Program-made: the position numbers and the translations under genes
Shown here: positions 34,600 to 42,723 of the stretch, in pieces
Layout of the letters: each line of letters starts with the position of its first letter
Position numbering within the stretch: the stretch's first letter is position 1
Notes under the pieces: model-generated
What the model saw: only the letters and a program-made list of their open reading frames with translations
Databases searched by the model: none
What the model was told of the DNA's origin: nothing
Assembly (NCBI RefSeq): GCF_000972785.3
Contig: NZ_CP011253.3
Coordinates: forward strand, 4,154,001 to 4,218,000
Direction: 5' to 3'
Length of the DNA stretch: 64,000 bases
Source: Pandoraea oxalativorans
GTDB taxonomy: Bacteria; Pseudomonadota; Gammaproteobacteria; Burkholderiales; Burkholderiaceae

Positions 34600-35498
34600 G
34601 AGTCGATGAGTGAGGGGCGCGCCGAAGCACGCAAGTTCGACAGGGAAAACAATGAGAACAGCGCGACGAGAACAACGCGAAGAAAACAGCCCGAAGAAAA
34701 CAGAGCGACGCAGACAAAGAGGACGAATGCGGTTGCGTCGATTCTGCCATGCGACGGCATTTCACGAAGGGCAGCGCTGGCTGGGAGCGACATTCGGGGC
34801 CAGGTGCAATCGAGCGTCCGGGTGTTCGGCGGGTTTGCACCGATTCCATCAACAATCGCCCTGAATTATTCTCATTTGACCGTTTTCACAAACAAATCGC
34901 TGCCGTGACACGCTGACCGATCACATGCGGCGTCGGCCGAATCCCGCATGCTGGGAAAAAGCTGGCGAAAAATGGCAACCGTCGACGGAAGCCCGAACGA
35001 ACCGGCTGGCGAATACCCATTATTTTTGAGGGGTTATTCGCGGCGCTTTCTTCACATCTTCAGCAATTTTCCAGCGCCGCGGCGTCTCGCATGTTTCGGT
35101 ACCCGCAACGCTATGACGGTGGGTGCTCACACCACAAGTAAGTGAGCGCGAACCCCGCCACGCCTCGCGTTATGGTACTTTTCCGACACTTCAAACGTGC
35201 GTATAAGCGAGCCCTCGCTTCGGAAACCAAAAGAATTGTGCAAAACCGGACCGGCGTCGTGCCTGTCGCGCATGACTGGCAAGACTTTGACCTTTTGGGA
35301 ACGGTTTTCGGGGTGCCGAAAGAAACTCGGTAAAATCCGCAGCGGCATGGGGGGACAGGGCACACGACGCGCCCGGATGCATGCATGACACCTACATCGT
35401 GCAGTCTCATGCCCGAGCGGTCCGGCGAGGTCGGCAACGCTCACCGAAGTCGAAGTACACGGCGCACGCGCCGGCTCTAGGGAAGACACAAGCATCAG
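34600..35498. other. Long non-coding stretch before the GntR gene
   Basis: About 900 bases without a believable gene: short frames here have atypical composition and no recognisable domains. G+C is visibly lower than in flanking genes, with A-rich runs at about 34630-34720 and 34970-35050. A small dyad GCTCAC (35125-35130) / GTGAGC (35142-35147) is present. It must contain the promoters of the divergent hydrolase and GntR genes, but I cannot point to convincing -35/-10 pairs. Confidence 0.5.
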
Positions 35499-36137
35499 AT
35501 GAAAGCGCCCAGCAACCTGATTACCGGTGAAGTGCGGAGCAAGATCCGCGGAATGATTCTCGCTTCGGAGCTCAAGCCGGGGCAGCGCCTCATCGAGGAC
35601 GATCTGATTCAATTGCTGGGCGTCGGTCGCACGCCCGTGCGCGAAGCGTTGCTGATCCTGCAAGGCGAAGGCTTTATCGCCCGTAACCGTGGCTGGGAAG
35701 TTCAGGGAGCCGATCATCTGCCCGTGCGCACCATCTTCGAGAGCCGTATCGCCATCGAATCCGAGACCGCCCGCCTGGCGGCACGCAAAATTTCGCCCGA
35801 GATGTGCGACGCGCTCGATGCCCTCATCGAACAGATGGAGCCGACGGCCAATCTGCCGCGTCTGGCGCTCAATCGTCTCAATACGGAATTCCACGACCTG
35901 ATCGTGAAGGCGGCAGATAACGTCGTGATCGCGCAGTTTCACGAACGTACGCAGTTCTATTACTGGGCGCTGCGCGTGCCCGTCATGTTCTCGGACGAAC
36001 AACTGCGCACCACCAACGATCAGCATCGCGAACTGGTCGCGGCCCTGCGCGCGCATGACGAAGCGCTTGCCGAACAGATCGCCCGCACCCACGTCGAGAC
36101 GACCATGGACATCGTCGAGCCCGCGCTGCCGCGCTGA
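35499..36137 (+). CDS. GntR-family regulator (FadR/FCD subfamily)
   Basis: A 212-residue regulator: winged helix 'GEVRSKIRGMILASELKPGQ' to 'QLLGVGRTPVREALLILQGE', then an all-helical FCD effector domain with the ligand/metal positions 'NRLNTEFHDLIVKAADN' and 'NDQHRELVAALRAHDEALAE'. These proteins repress metabolic operons until an organic acid ligand binds. No co-oriented structural gene is adjacent, so the target is unknown. The stop codon lies inside the first unit of an octanucleotide repeat. Confidence 0.92.
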   Translation: MKAPSNLITGEVRSKIRGMILASELKPGQRLIEDDLIQLLGVGRTPVREALLILQGEGFIARNRGWEVQGADHLPVRTIFESRIAIESETARLAARKISPEMCDALDALIEQMEPTANLPRLALNRLNTEFHDLIVKAADNVVIAQFHERTQFYYWALRVPVMFSDEQLRTTNDQHRELVAALRAHDEALAEQIARTHVETTMDIVEPALPR

Positions 36138-36204
36138 GACGCTGAGACGCTGAGACGCTGAGACGCTGAGACGCTGAGACGCTGAGACGCTGAAACGCTG
36201 AAAG
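36133..36204. repeat. Octanucleotide tandem repeat (GCTGAGAC)n
   Basis: Seven exact head-to-tail copies of GCTGAGAC (36133-36188) followed by two variant copies, GCTGAAAC and GCTGAAAG (to 36204). The first unit contains the GntR stop codon, so copy-number change would not alter the protein but would change the distance to the terminator that follows at 36205. Confidence 0.95.
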
Positions 36205-36226
36205 GCCCGCTCCCTGAGCGGGCTTG
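36205..36226 (+). terminator. Intrinsic terminator after the GntR gene
   Basis: Stem GCCCGCT (36205-36211) / AGCGGGC (36217-36223) with a 5-base loop, preceded by AAA and followed by TTG. Placed directly after the octanucleotide repeat. Confidence 0.65.
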
Positions 36227-36260
36227 ATCGATCAATCGCTGCGTCGCCGCATTGCCGAAC

Positions 36261-36839
36261 TTAGCGCACGAGGTAACCGGCGACGCGCCAGCGACCGTCG
36301 GGACCGAAGACCATCGTGACCATTTCATGCGCTTCGGCCTTGTGTTCGAACACGGTCCCGTACTGAATCACCACGTATTCCCCGTCCGGCTGCCCGGGCA
36401 GCGTGCGGGTAAAGACAGCATCCAGCGTCTTACGTGACTTCACCTTCCCCAACGGCCCACGCGCGGCTTGCAGATTCGCGGCCCAGTCTTCGGCCGAAAT
36501 CGCCCGCTGAAATACCGGCGCGGCCTGATCCCAGCTTTGTTGCCCACGGTTGATGTCGGCAAGCCCCAACCACAGGTTGGCAGCTTCGAGCGCGGGGCGC
36601 ACGTCGCGATTGATGTCGGCCGCCGGTGCCGTGCCGGCCTCGGCACCGCTCGCGGGCGTGGCGAACAAGGGCGGCTGCGCCGCACGGCGTCGCATCGGCT
36701 CTTGCTGCGCGTGCACCGACATGGCGCTGAGTCCGGTGGCCACGCCGAGGACAAGCGCCGTCGCACGCATCGCAGCGCGATGGCGGAAACGGACGGAAAG
36801 GCGGGAATGAAGGGATGCGTTGAATGGGGTCGTCGGCAT
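36261..36839 (-). CDS. Exported DUF4019 protein
   Basis: A 192-residue secreted protein. The signal peptide (about 22-45, 'ATALVLGVATGLSAMSVHAQ') precedes a DUF4019 domain, recognised from 'WDQAAPVFQRAISAEDWAAN', 'ARGPLGKVKSRKTLDAVFT', 'LPGQPDGEYVVIQYGTVFEH' and 'DGRWRVAGYLVR'. The family is periplasmic and of unknown function. It is divergent from the diguanylate cyclase gene and convergent with GntR. Confidence 0.85.
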   Translation of the reverse strand: MPTTPFNASLHSRLSVRFRHRAAMRATALVLGVATGLSAMSVHAQQEPMRRRAAQPPLFATPASGAEAGTAPAADINRDVRPALEAANLWLGLADINRGQQSWDQAAPVFQRAISAEDWAANLQAARGPLGKVKSRKTLDAVFTRTLPGQPDGEYVVIQYGTVFEHKAEAHEMVTMVFGPDGRWRVAGYLVR

Positions 36840-36961
36840 TGACGAAAAATCCTCGAAGCAAAAATGACTGACCCGGTCATTCTACTGGCGTCGCCCTCAA
36901 TGGAATGTAACGCGCGTCGCGGCGTACATTACAATGCTCAACACATGCCAGCCCCCACGCA

Positions 36962-38152
36962 TTGGCCATTGCCATGTTGACGACGTCCCTGCTCGCGATC
37001 ACCTCACTGCTCAGCTTCATGATGTTGCTGATCGTGGGTTCCCTGCTACGCTCACGCGTGGCCGGGGTTCGGGAATGGTCCCTCGCCAATGTCGCCGTTC
37101 TGGTCGCGCTGCCGCTGTTCGCATTGCGCGGCGTCGTTCCCGATTTCCTGTCGATCCCCGTTGCGAACCTGACGCTGTCGGGCGGCTTGCTGCTCTACTT
37201 CGCCGGATGCGCGCGCTTTCTCGGCCGGCGGCCGCACTGGCCCGCGCTGGGGGCGTCGCTCGGCGTACTCACGGCGGCGATCCTGTTTTTCTACTACGGT
37301 ATCGACAACCCACAGCTGCGCGTGGTGATCGTCTCGGCGTATCACGCGATCTGGCTGCTGGCGGTGTCGGTGCTGATCCTGCGTCACGTGCCGCCGCGCC
37401 GTCAGCGCTACAACTACTGGCTGACGGCCGCCATGGCAGCGGCGTTCTCTGTCGCACACATCGTGCGGGGCGCGATCTTCGGATGGACGCCCGCGCCCGG
37501 TCCGGAAGTGTTCGCACCCACGCTGTTCAACACCATCATGCTCATCATCGGTACGATCGTGATGCCCGCGATGACGATGGGCGCCGTGCTGATGATTCAC
37601 GATGCGATGCTCGCCACGGCAGAAGAAGCGGCCAACCGCGACTATCTGACGGGCGCGCTCTCACGCAAGCATTTCGATCTGCTCGCGCGTCAGGAGATGG
37701 TGCGTGCAGTGGCGCGCGGCTGGCCGCTGTCCATCGTCGTCATCGATCTGGATCACTTCAAGTCGATCAACGACACCCACGGCCATGCGGGTGGCGACAC
37801 GGTGTTGCGTGAGTTCGTGAAACTGGTGCGCGACAGTCTGCGCGAGGGCGATGTCTTCGGGCGGCTCGGCGGCGAGGAGTTCGCGGTGCTGTTGCCCGGC
37901 ACCGACACAGCGGGGGCCATTCGCATTGCCGAGCGCCTGCGCACGCAGGCGAGCCGTCATCTGGTGGCGGGGCCCTTCGGGGTGTGCCACTACACGCTGA
38001 GCGGCGGCGTGGCGACATGGGTCGAACGCGAAAGCCTCGAAGCCCTGTGCATGCGCGCCGACCGGGCGCTGTACGCCGCGAAAATCTCGGGGCGCAATCT
38101 CGTGCTCTCCGATGTGCTGCCCAGCGACGAGACGGCGTCCGAAGCGGGTTGA
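36962..38152 (+). CDS. Membrane-bound diguanylate cyclase
   Basis: A 396-residue protein. Residues 1-210 hold about six or seven membrane helices with no recognised sensor name; residues 225-385 form a GGDEF domain. The active-site signature is GGEEF (303-307), in 'GRLGGEEFAVLLPG', with the inhibitory RxxD site Arg294-x-x-Asp297 intact. It also has 'IDLDHFKSINDTHGHAGGD'. It should make c-di-GMP from two GTP and be feedback-inhibited by the product. Start at 36962 or the ATG at 36974. Monocistronic. Confidence 0.92.
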   Translation: MAIAMLTTSLLAITSLLSFMMLLIVGSLLRSRVAGVREWSLANVAVLVALPLFALRGVVPDFLSIPVANLTLSGGLLLYFAGCARFLGRRPHWPALGASLGVLTAAILFFYYGIDNPQLRVVIVSAYHAIWLLAVSVLILRHVPPRRQRYNYWLTAAMAAAFSVAHIVRGAIFGWTPAPGPEVFAPTLFNTIMLIIGTIVMPAMTMGAVLMIHDAMLATAEEAANRDYLTGALSRKHFDLLARQEMVRAVARGWPLSIVVIDLDHFKSINDTHGHAGGDTVLREFVKLVRDSLREGDVFGRLGGEEFAVLLPGTDTAGAIRIAERLRTQASRHLVAGPFGVCHYTLSGGVATWVERESLEALCMRADRALYAAKISGRNLVLSDVLPSDETASEAG

Positions 38153-38216
38153 CGGCGCCCGCGCGGCGACGATGCGGGAGACGCGCCGCCGCCGCGCGGG
38201 CAAGGCGCAAACAGGT

Positions 38217-38921
38217 TCAGGCAAGCTCAGGGAAAAACTCACTGCGCATACGCGCTACGTAAGCTGTCAGATTCGGGTGTTGCTCGATCTCGTCGCGCAG
38301 CGGCATATGAAACGCTGGCGTCAGCGCGCCTGAGATAAAGGCGAACGCGGTGGCATCGGCACCGCACGGCGTGTCGCCGAAGAAGTAAGGCTTGTCGCCC
38401 AGCATCTGCGCCGCCGCCTGCGCACCGCGCGCCAGTATCCGCGTCGCTTCCTCCGGCTTGTAACGCCCGGTGCCCTGCCCGTGCAGCGTGTTGCGGATCT
38501 TGCGACGGATCATCGCCTGCGCGAGCGGACGCACCGGCCACGGAATCGAACGGAAGAACGACGCAGGCCCTTTGGCGAAGTTCGCGTCGTCGCACCAGCG
38601 TGCCTGCACGACATACCAGTAGAAGTGATCTTCCAGCGCCTTCTCGAACATCCACGCCGCGCCGCGCTGCTCCGGCGTCAGACGCCTGTCGAAGTCGACC
38701 CCGTACTTCTGCTCGATGTGCATCCGGATCAGCGTCGAGTCGGCGACGATCTCGCCATCGTCCTCGATATAGGGCAGCTTGCCCTTCGGCGCACGCCGAA
38801 AACCGCCACGATCGGTGCGGTACGGCACCCCGGCGAGCTTGAGCAGCATCTCCGCCTTGACGACGAACGGACTTGCATCGGGCAGCCCGAAGGCGGGGCC
38901 GAAGGTTTGCAGTGTCAACAT
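38217..38921 (-). CDS. Glutathione S-transferase-like protein (FAXC/metaxin type)
   Basis: A 234-residue protein with an N-terminal thioredoxin-like GST domain ('PFVVKAEMLLKLAGVPYRTD', 'RAPKGKLPYIEDDGEIVADS') and a C-terminal helical domain ending 'TAYVARMRSEFFPE'. The sequence pattern fits the Tom37/metaxin/failed-axon-connections-like GST group rather than a classical detoxifying enzyme: the usual catalytic Tyr/Ser/Cys near the N-terminus is not obvious. ATG at 38921. Confidence 0.85.
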   Translation of the reverse strand: MLTLQTFGPAFGLPDASPFVVKAEMLLKLAGVPYRTDRGGFRRAPKGKLPYIEDDGEIVADSTLIRMHIEQKYGVDFDRRLTPEQRGAAWMFEKALEDHFYWYVVQARWCDDANFAKGPASFFRSIPWPVRPLAQAMIRRKIRNTLHGQGTGRYKPEEATRILARGAQAAAQMLGDKPYFFGDTPCGADATAFAFISGALTPAFHMPLRDEIEQHPNLTAYVARMRSEFFPELA

Positions 38922-39044
38922 CGCAGGCGTGCTCCTGAGCGAAAAGAATGGCGCAGAGTATTACACGACGCAACCGCCGCGACGAGCCTGTCCCCATCCG
39001 CCGCCGTCGTCACTTGTTCACGCTCCGGATACGTGGCGTGCACA

Positions 39045-39066
39045 CTGTGGTTTTATACAGTATGAT
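39045..39066 (+). promoter_or_regulatory. LexA (SOS) box with -10 element
   Basis: CTGTGGTTTTATACAG (39045-39060) fits the CTG-N10-CAG LexA consensus with the favourable A/T-rich centre and the flanks A...TA. It is followed at once by TATGAT (39061-39066), a good -10 box. It stands 30 bases upstream of the ATG at 39090. LexA bound here would cover the promoter, so the two downstream genes should be induced by DNA damage. Confidence 0.8.
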
Positions 39067-39089
39067 GTCCTCCAATCGAGGAACATCTC

Positions 39090-39554
39090 ATGGAAACCAT
39101 CGACTGGGATCAACTGGCGCTGAGCGCCGCCGAACGCGACCTTGCGGGCATCGTCCGCGAGATCGCCGCGCGCTATGCGCAGCAACGCCTGACGACCGTC
39201 GTGCCGGGAGATGGCGCGCCGCTCGACTGGCATACGCTGGTCGCCATTGCCGACGAAGCGGAAGCGGATATCGGGCTTCAGGCACGACACGAGCCGTGGG
39301 TACTTGCAGGCCTGCTGCGTCTGCCCGGCGATGAAGCGCTTCGCCGCGATGGCGAGTTGCCGTCGCTCGACGCGGCCGTCGACCTGCAATGGCCCGACGC
39401 CCCGGCACCGGCCGTCTTTCGCGCCATCGTCACCGCGTTCACCGCGCTCGCCGACGACGAACCGACCACAGACGGTGCGGCCCCGTCGTTCATGGCTGGC
39501 GCTTCGGCGCGTCTGTCGACAGCCCCCGCCGGTGGTTCGGCGTGTTCGGCCTGA
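39090..39554 (+). CDS. Small protein, first gene of an SOS-controlled pair
   Basis: A 154-residue acidic, Ala-rich protein ('METIDWDQLALSAAERDLAG', 'RHEPWVLAGLLRLPGDEALR') with no domain I recognise and no membrane segment. Evidence that it is real: a GAGGA Shine-Dalgarno sequence 8 bases before the ATG, a LexA box and -10 box immediately upstream, and the start of the nuclease gene only 37 bases past its stop. The C-terminal 30 residues look disordered. It might assist or regulate the nuclease. Confidence 0.6.
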   Translation: METIDWDQLALSAAERDLAGIVREIAARYAQQRLTTVVPGDGAPLDWHTLVAIADEAEADIGLQARHEPWVLAGLLRLPGDEALRRDGELPSLDAAVDLQWPDAPAPAVFRAIVTAFTALADDEPTTDGAAPSFMAGASARLSTAPAGGSACSA

Positions 39555-39591
39555 GCGCTGGGTAGCCCGCACCGGAAACGAGGTCCTGCAA

Positions 39592-41352
39592 GTGTTCGAG
39601 AACGTAGTCGAAGACGCCAATGCCGTGCCGATCCTGCCGGAAGGTATCGATCCGGACGCGCTCGCCCGTTCGCTGCCCGCCCCGATGGTCTTCGTCGATC
39701 TGGAGACGACCGGGGGCAATGCGCTTGAGGATCGCATCACCGAAATCGGTGTGGTCGAAGTCGGCCCCCACGGCATCGAACAGTGGAGCACGCTGCTTGA
39801 CCCTGCCGAGCCGATTCCGCCTTTCATTCAGAAGCTGACGGGCATCACCAACGAGATGGTGCGCGGTCAGCCCGCGTTCGACACGCTCGCACAAGGGCTT
39901 GCCGAGCGTCTGCACGGCAAGCTGTTCGTCGCCCATAACGCCCGCTTCGATTACGGCTTTCTCAAGAACGAATTCCGCCGCGCGGGCATCTGTTTTCAGG
40001 CGGATGTCCTGTGCACGGTGCGTCTGTCGCGCTTGCTGTTTCCGTCGGCCGCCCGCCATGGGCTGGACGCCCTGATCGCTCGCTTTGGCCTTGCGCCGCA
40101 GGGCCGTCACCGCGCATTGGCCGATGCCGACCTGCTCTGGCAGTTCTGGCAAAAACTCCACACGCTCTATACGCCCGACCTGATCGGACAAGCGGTGCAA
40201 CGCGTGACGAAACGATCGAGCCAGCCGCCGCAACTGCCTGACGAAGCCATCGACGCGCTGCCCGACAGTCCCGGCGTCTATCTCTTCTATGGCGAAGGCG
40301 ACACGCTGCTGTATGTCGGCAAGAGCGTAGACGTGCGCGCGCGGGTGCGCTCGCACTTCTCCAGCGATCATCAGGTCGCCAAGGATCTGCGCATCTCGCA
40401 GGAAATCCGGCGCGTCGAGGTGCGGCGCACGGTCGGAGAACTCGGTGCGCTGTTGCTTGAATCGCAGTTGGTCAAACAGTTGCAGCCAGTGCACAACCGG
40501 ATGCTGCGCCGCTCGGCGAGTCTCTACAGTTGGCAGTTGACGCAGGAAAGCGACACGCCGCAGCTGGTGAGCGCAAAGACGGTGGACTTTTCCGGGGCCG
40601 AATCGCTGTACGGCACGTTCTCGTCGCGCAACGGTGCGGAGCGTTCGTTGCGTGCGCTGGCCGACGAACATCGACTGTGCTGCGCACAACTGGGGCTGGA
40701 GAAGGTCGCGAAGGGGCGTCCTTGCTTCGGCTATCAGGTCAAACGTTGCGACGGGGTGTGCGTGGGCGAAGCACCGCTGGCGGACCACACGAAACGCACG
40801 CGCGAAGCCCTCGCGACCCTGCAACTCGACACGTGGCCCTACGACGGCCCCATCGCCATCGAAGAGCACGGCGGCGACGACGTCGAATACCACGTCATCG
40901 ACCGGTGGCAGTATCTGGGCAGCGTTGCATCGCGCGATGCATTGGACGCGCTGGTCGACAATATGCCTGCGGCGACGGGCTTCGACCCCGACATCTACCG
41001 CTTGCTGGGTCGACGTCTTGCTGTCTCACGGAATACGGAACCGGCGGCCCCGCTCGTCCCCGGCCCTCTGCCCGCCGCCCTACCAGCGGTCCTGCCAGCG
41101 GTCCTGCCCGCAGACCCGGCCGTCTGCGCCACGGACGAGACCTCGGTCGCCGCCGTCCCCCCTAGGCCCCCGGCACGCCGTGTCGCTGCCCCATTGACGG
41201 TGCTGCTGCTCACCCGGCCCGCGTTTCGTCTGAGCCACGTCGAGCGGCCCGACGCCGCGCCCAGGAAACCGCGAAGTGTGGCGCTTTTGCGTCGCCGTCA
41301 GCCACGTCCTGAAGATCCTGACCAGCTTCGGCTCCCGTTCGACGTCCGGTAA
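39592..41352 (+). CDS. Exonuclease / GIY-YIG (Cho/UvrC-like) fusion nuclease
   Basis: A 586-residue nuclease. Residues about 24-200 are a DEDDh 3'-5' exonuclease like DNA polymerase III epsilon ('MVFVDLETTGGNALEDRITE' with Asp and Glu ligands, 'FVAHNARFDYGFLKNEF', 'HRALADADLLWQFW'). Residues about 220-310 are a GIY-YIG domain as in UvrC/Cho ('LPDSPGVYLFYGEGDTLLYV', 'GKSVDVRARVRSHF', then the conserved Glu in 'LLLESQLVKQLQPVHNRML'). A Cys-rich UvrC-like segment and a Pro/Ala tail follow. The GTG at 39592 was chosen for its GAGG site. The fusion suggests incision of damaged DNA coupled to trimming. Confidence 0.9.
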   Translation: MFENVVEDANAVPILPEGIDPDALARSLPAPMVFVDLETTGGNALEDRITEIGVVEVGPHGIEQWSTLLDPAEPIPPFIQKLTGITNEMVRGQPAFDTLAQGLAERLHGKLFVAHNARFDYGFLKNEFRRAGICFQADVLCTVRLSRLLFPSAARHGLDALIARFGLAPQGRHRALADADLLWQFWQKLHTLYTPDLIGQAVQRVTKRSSQPPQLPDEAIDALPDSPGVYLFYGEGDTLLYVGKSVDVRARVRSHFSSDHQVAKDLRISQEIRRVEVRRTVGELGALLLESQLVKQLQPVHNRMLRRSASLYSWQLTQESDTPQLVSAKTVDFSGAESLYGTFSSRNGAERSLRALADEHRLCCAQLGLEKVAKGRPCFGYQVKRCDGVCVGEAPLADHTKRTREALATLQLDTWPYDGPIAIEEHGGDDVEYHVIDRWQYLGSVASRDALDALVDNMPAATGFDPDIYRLLGRRLAVSRNTEPAAPLVPGPLPAALPAVLPAVLPADPAVCATDETSVAAVPPRPPARRVAAPLTVLLLTRPAFRLSHVERPDAAPRKPRSVALLRRRQPRPEDPDQLRLPFDVR

Positions 41353-41742
41353 CGCACTACGCGTCACACACACGTCCCACACGCGGCCTCCTCGCGGGCA
41401 GTGCAACGTGCGTCTCGTCTTAAGCGATGAGACGAAAAACCCCACATCCAGCAAGTTCAATCGCCCGAAGCGAACGCCCGTGTCTCACCCGGCGAGACGC
41501 TTCCCAAGGCCTTCCGGCCCACGCAATTTCTTTTCCCCCTTGCGTCACCTAGGCAAAACCCTCCTTTCCACTTCGGGTCATGAGCATATAAACATTAAGT
41601 ATTTGCAGGATGCATGCTGTAGGTCGAAGAATACGCAATCCGAATACAACAGGTTGCGACATCGACGGCGCTGGCGTCGTCGACGACCGGAGAAAGCGCG
41701 CGTAGGGGTACGTGCGCCGTTCTCATCCCCACACCGAGCCAG
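41353..41742. other. Non-coding spacer before the LysR-ABC cluster
   Basis: 390 bases without a gene. Contents: a near-perfect dyad CGTCTCGTC (41411-41419) / GATGAGACG (41426-41434) that may end transcription of the nuclease gene, although a T-run is lacking, and an AT-rich stretch at about 41583-41650 that probably carries the cluster promoter. I see no clear -35/-10 pair and no repeat or tRNA. Confidence 0.5.
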
Positions 41743-42723
41743 ATGGAATTACGCCCACTCGAAGCCTTCGCGGCGGTCATGTCGACCGGCAGCATCACTG
41801 CAGCCGGGCGTCTGCTCGGGCGCTCGCAACCTGCCATCACCCGCATGATTCAGGAGCTCGAAGCCGAGATCGGTTACGCCCTGTTCACGCGCAGCGGCCC
41901 GCGCGTCACCCCCACGGAACAAGGCTTTCTCCTGTTTGAAGACGTCGAGCACGTGCTCGCCGGTTTGCAGCAGATTCGCGCCCGCGCCGACGAGATCGCG
42001 CGCGGCCAGACCCGCCCGCTGCACGTGGCCGCCACCTCGGCGCTGGCCGCCGGGCTGGTGCCCGCTGCGCTCGCGTTGCCCGGTCTCGCCCACGACGCCC
42101 AACAGATCCAGATGCGCAGCACGTCGCCCGAGCAGGTCGTACATGCCGTGTTGACCGGTGCAGCCGACATCGGCGTGACCAGCCTGCCGCTGGAGCATCG
42201 CGGCATCGTCGTGCACTGGATCGGCGAATCGGCTTGCGTGGCTGCGGTGCGCAGCGACGACCCGCTGGCCCGTCACGATCGTCTGCCGCTGGCGGAGTGC
42301 GCCGGGCGTCGCATCATTACCATGCAGAACCCGTATCGTCTGCGCCGTCGTCTCGATCAGGCATTCTCGCAAGCAGGTGTCGCACCGGCCGGTCTCATCG
42401 AGACGAATGCGGCGATCAATGCGATGACCGCCGTGCGCGCGGGCCTCGGTGTGGCCGTTCTCGAACCGGTGACGGCCTACGGTCTGCCGCTGGCCGACGT
42501 CGCTGTGCGGCCCATCGACGCCGATATTCCGTTCTTCTTTGGCGTCATCACGCGCGACGCCCGTGCGCCGTCCCCCGCCGCCCTCGCCCTCGTCGATGCG
42601 CTGGCCGACGCCGCCCGCGCGCTGCTGCCCGATTTCGTCCAACGCGCCGCCACCGAACACGCTCAAGTCCTTCAGTCGCTCTACGGCGACTTGCCCGCTC
42701 CCAAGGAAGCTCAGTCGTCATGA
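41743..42723 (+). CDS. LysR-type regulator heading the ABC/monooxygenase operon
   Basis: A 326-residue LysR protein: HTH 'LEAFAAVMSTGSITAAGRLL' and 'RSQPAITRMIQELEAEIGYA', then a two-lobed effector domain ('HVVHAVLTGAADIG'-like middle and 'INAMTAVRAGLGVAVLEPVT' late). Unusually it is transcribed in the same direction as the genes it presumably controls, and its stop overlaps the next start (ATGA), so it is part of the operon and must be autoregulated with it. Confidence 0.92.
   Translation: MELRPLEAFAAVMSTGSITAAGRLLGRSQPAITRMIQELEAEIGYALFTRSGPRVTPTEQGFLLFEDVEHVLAGLQQIRARADEIARGQTRPLHVAATSALAAGLVPAALALPGLAHDAQQIQMRSTSPEQVVHAVLTGAADIGVTSLPLEHRGIVVHWIGESACVAAVRSDDPLARHDRLPLAECAGRRIITMQNPYRLRRRLDQAFSQAGVAPAGLIETNAAINAMTAVRAGLGVAVLEPVTAYGLPLADVAVRPIDADIPFFFGVITRDARAPSPAALALVDALADAARALLPDFVQRAATEHAQVLQSLYGDLPAPKEAQSS

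Noticed and set aside
34600..35498. Search for a small RNA or riboswitch in the long spacer
   Set aside because: Only a short 6-base dyad was found; no recognisable riboswitch core or terminator pairing, so nothing can be claimed.
35127..36092. 321-codon minus-strand frame opposite the GntR gene
   Set aside because: Antisense shadow of the GntR regulator, which has clear HTH and FCD motifs; the part outside it has no coding character.
36133..36204. Possible CRISPR array
   Set aside because: The repeat is a head-to-tail octanucleotide without spacers, and no cas gene is present.
39211..39591. N-terminal extension of the nuclease upstream of GTG 39592
   Set aside because: It would overlap the small SOS-linked protein in another frame and has no exonuclease-like sequence; GTG 39592 has a ribosome site.
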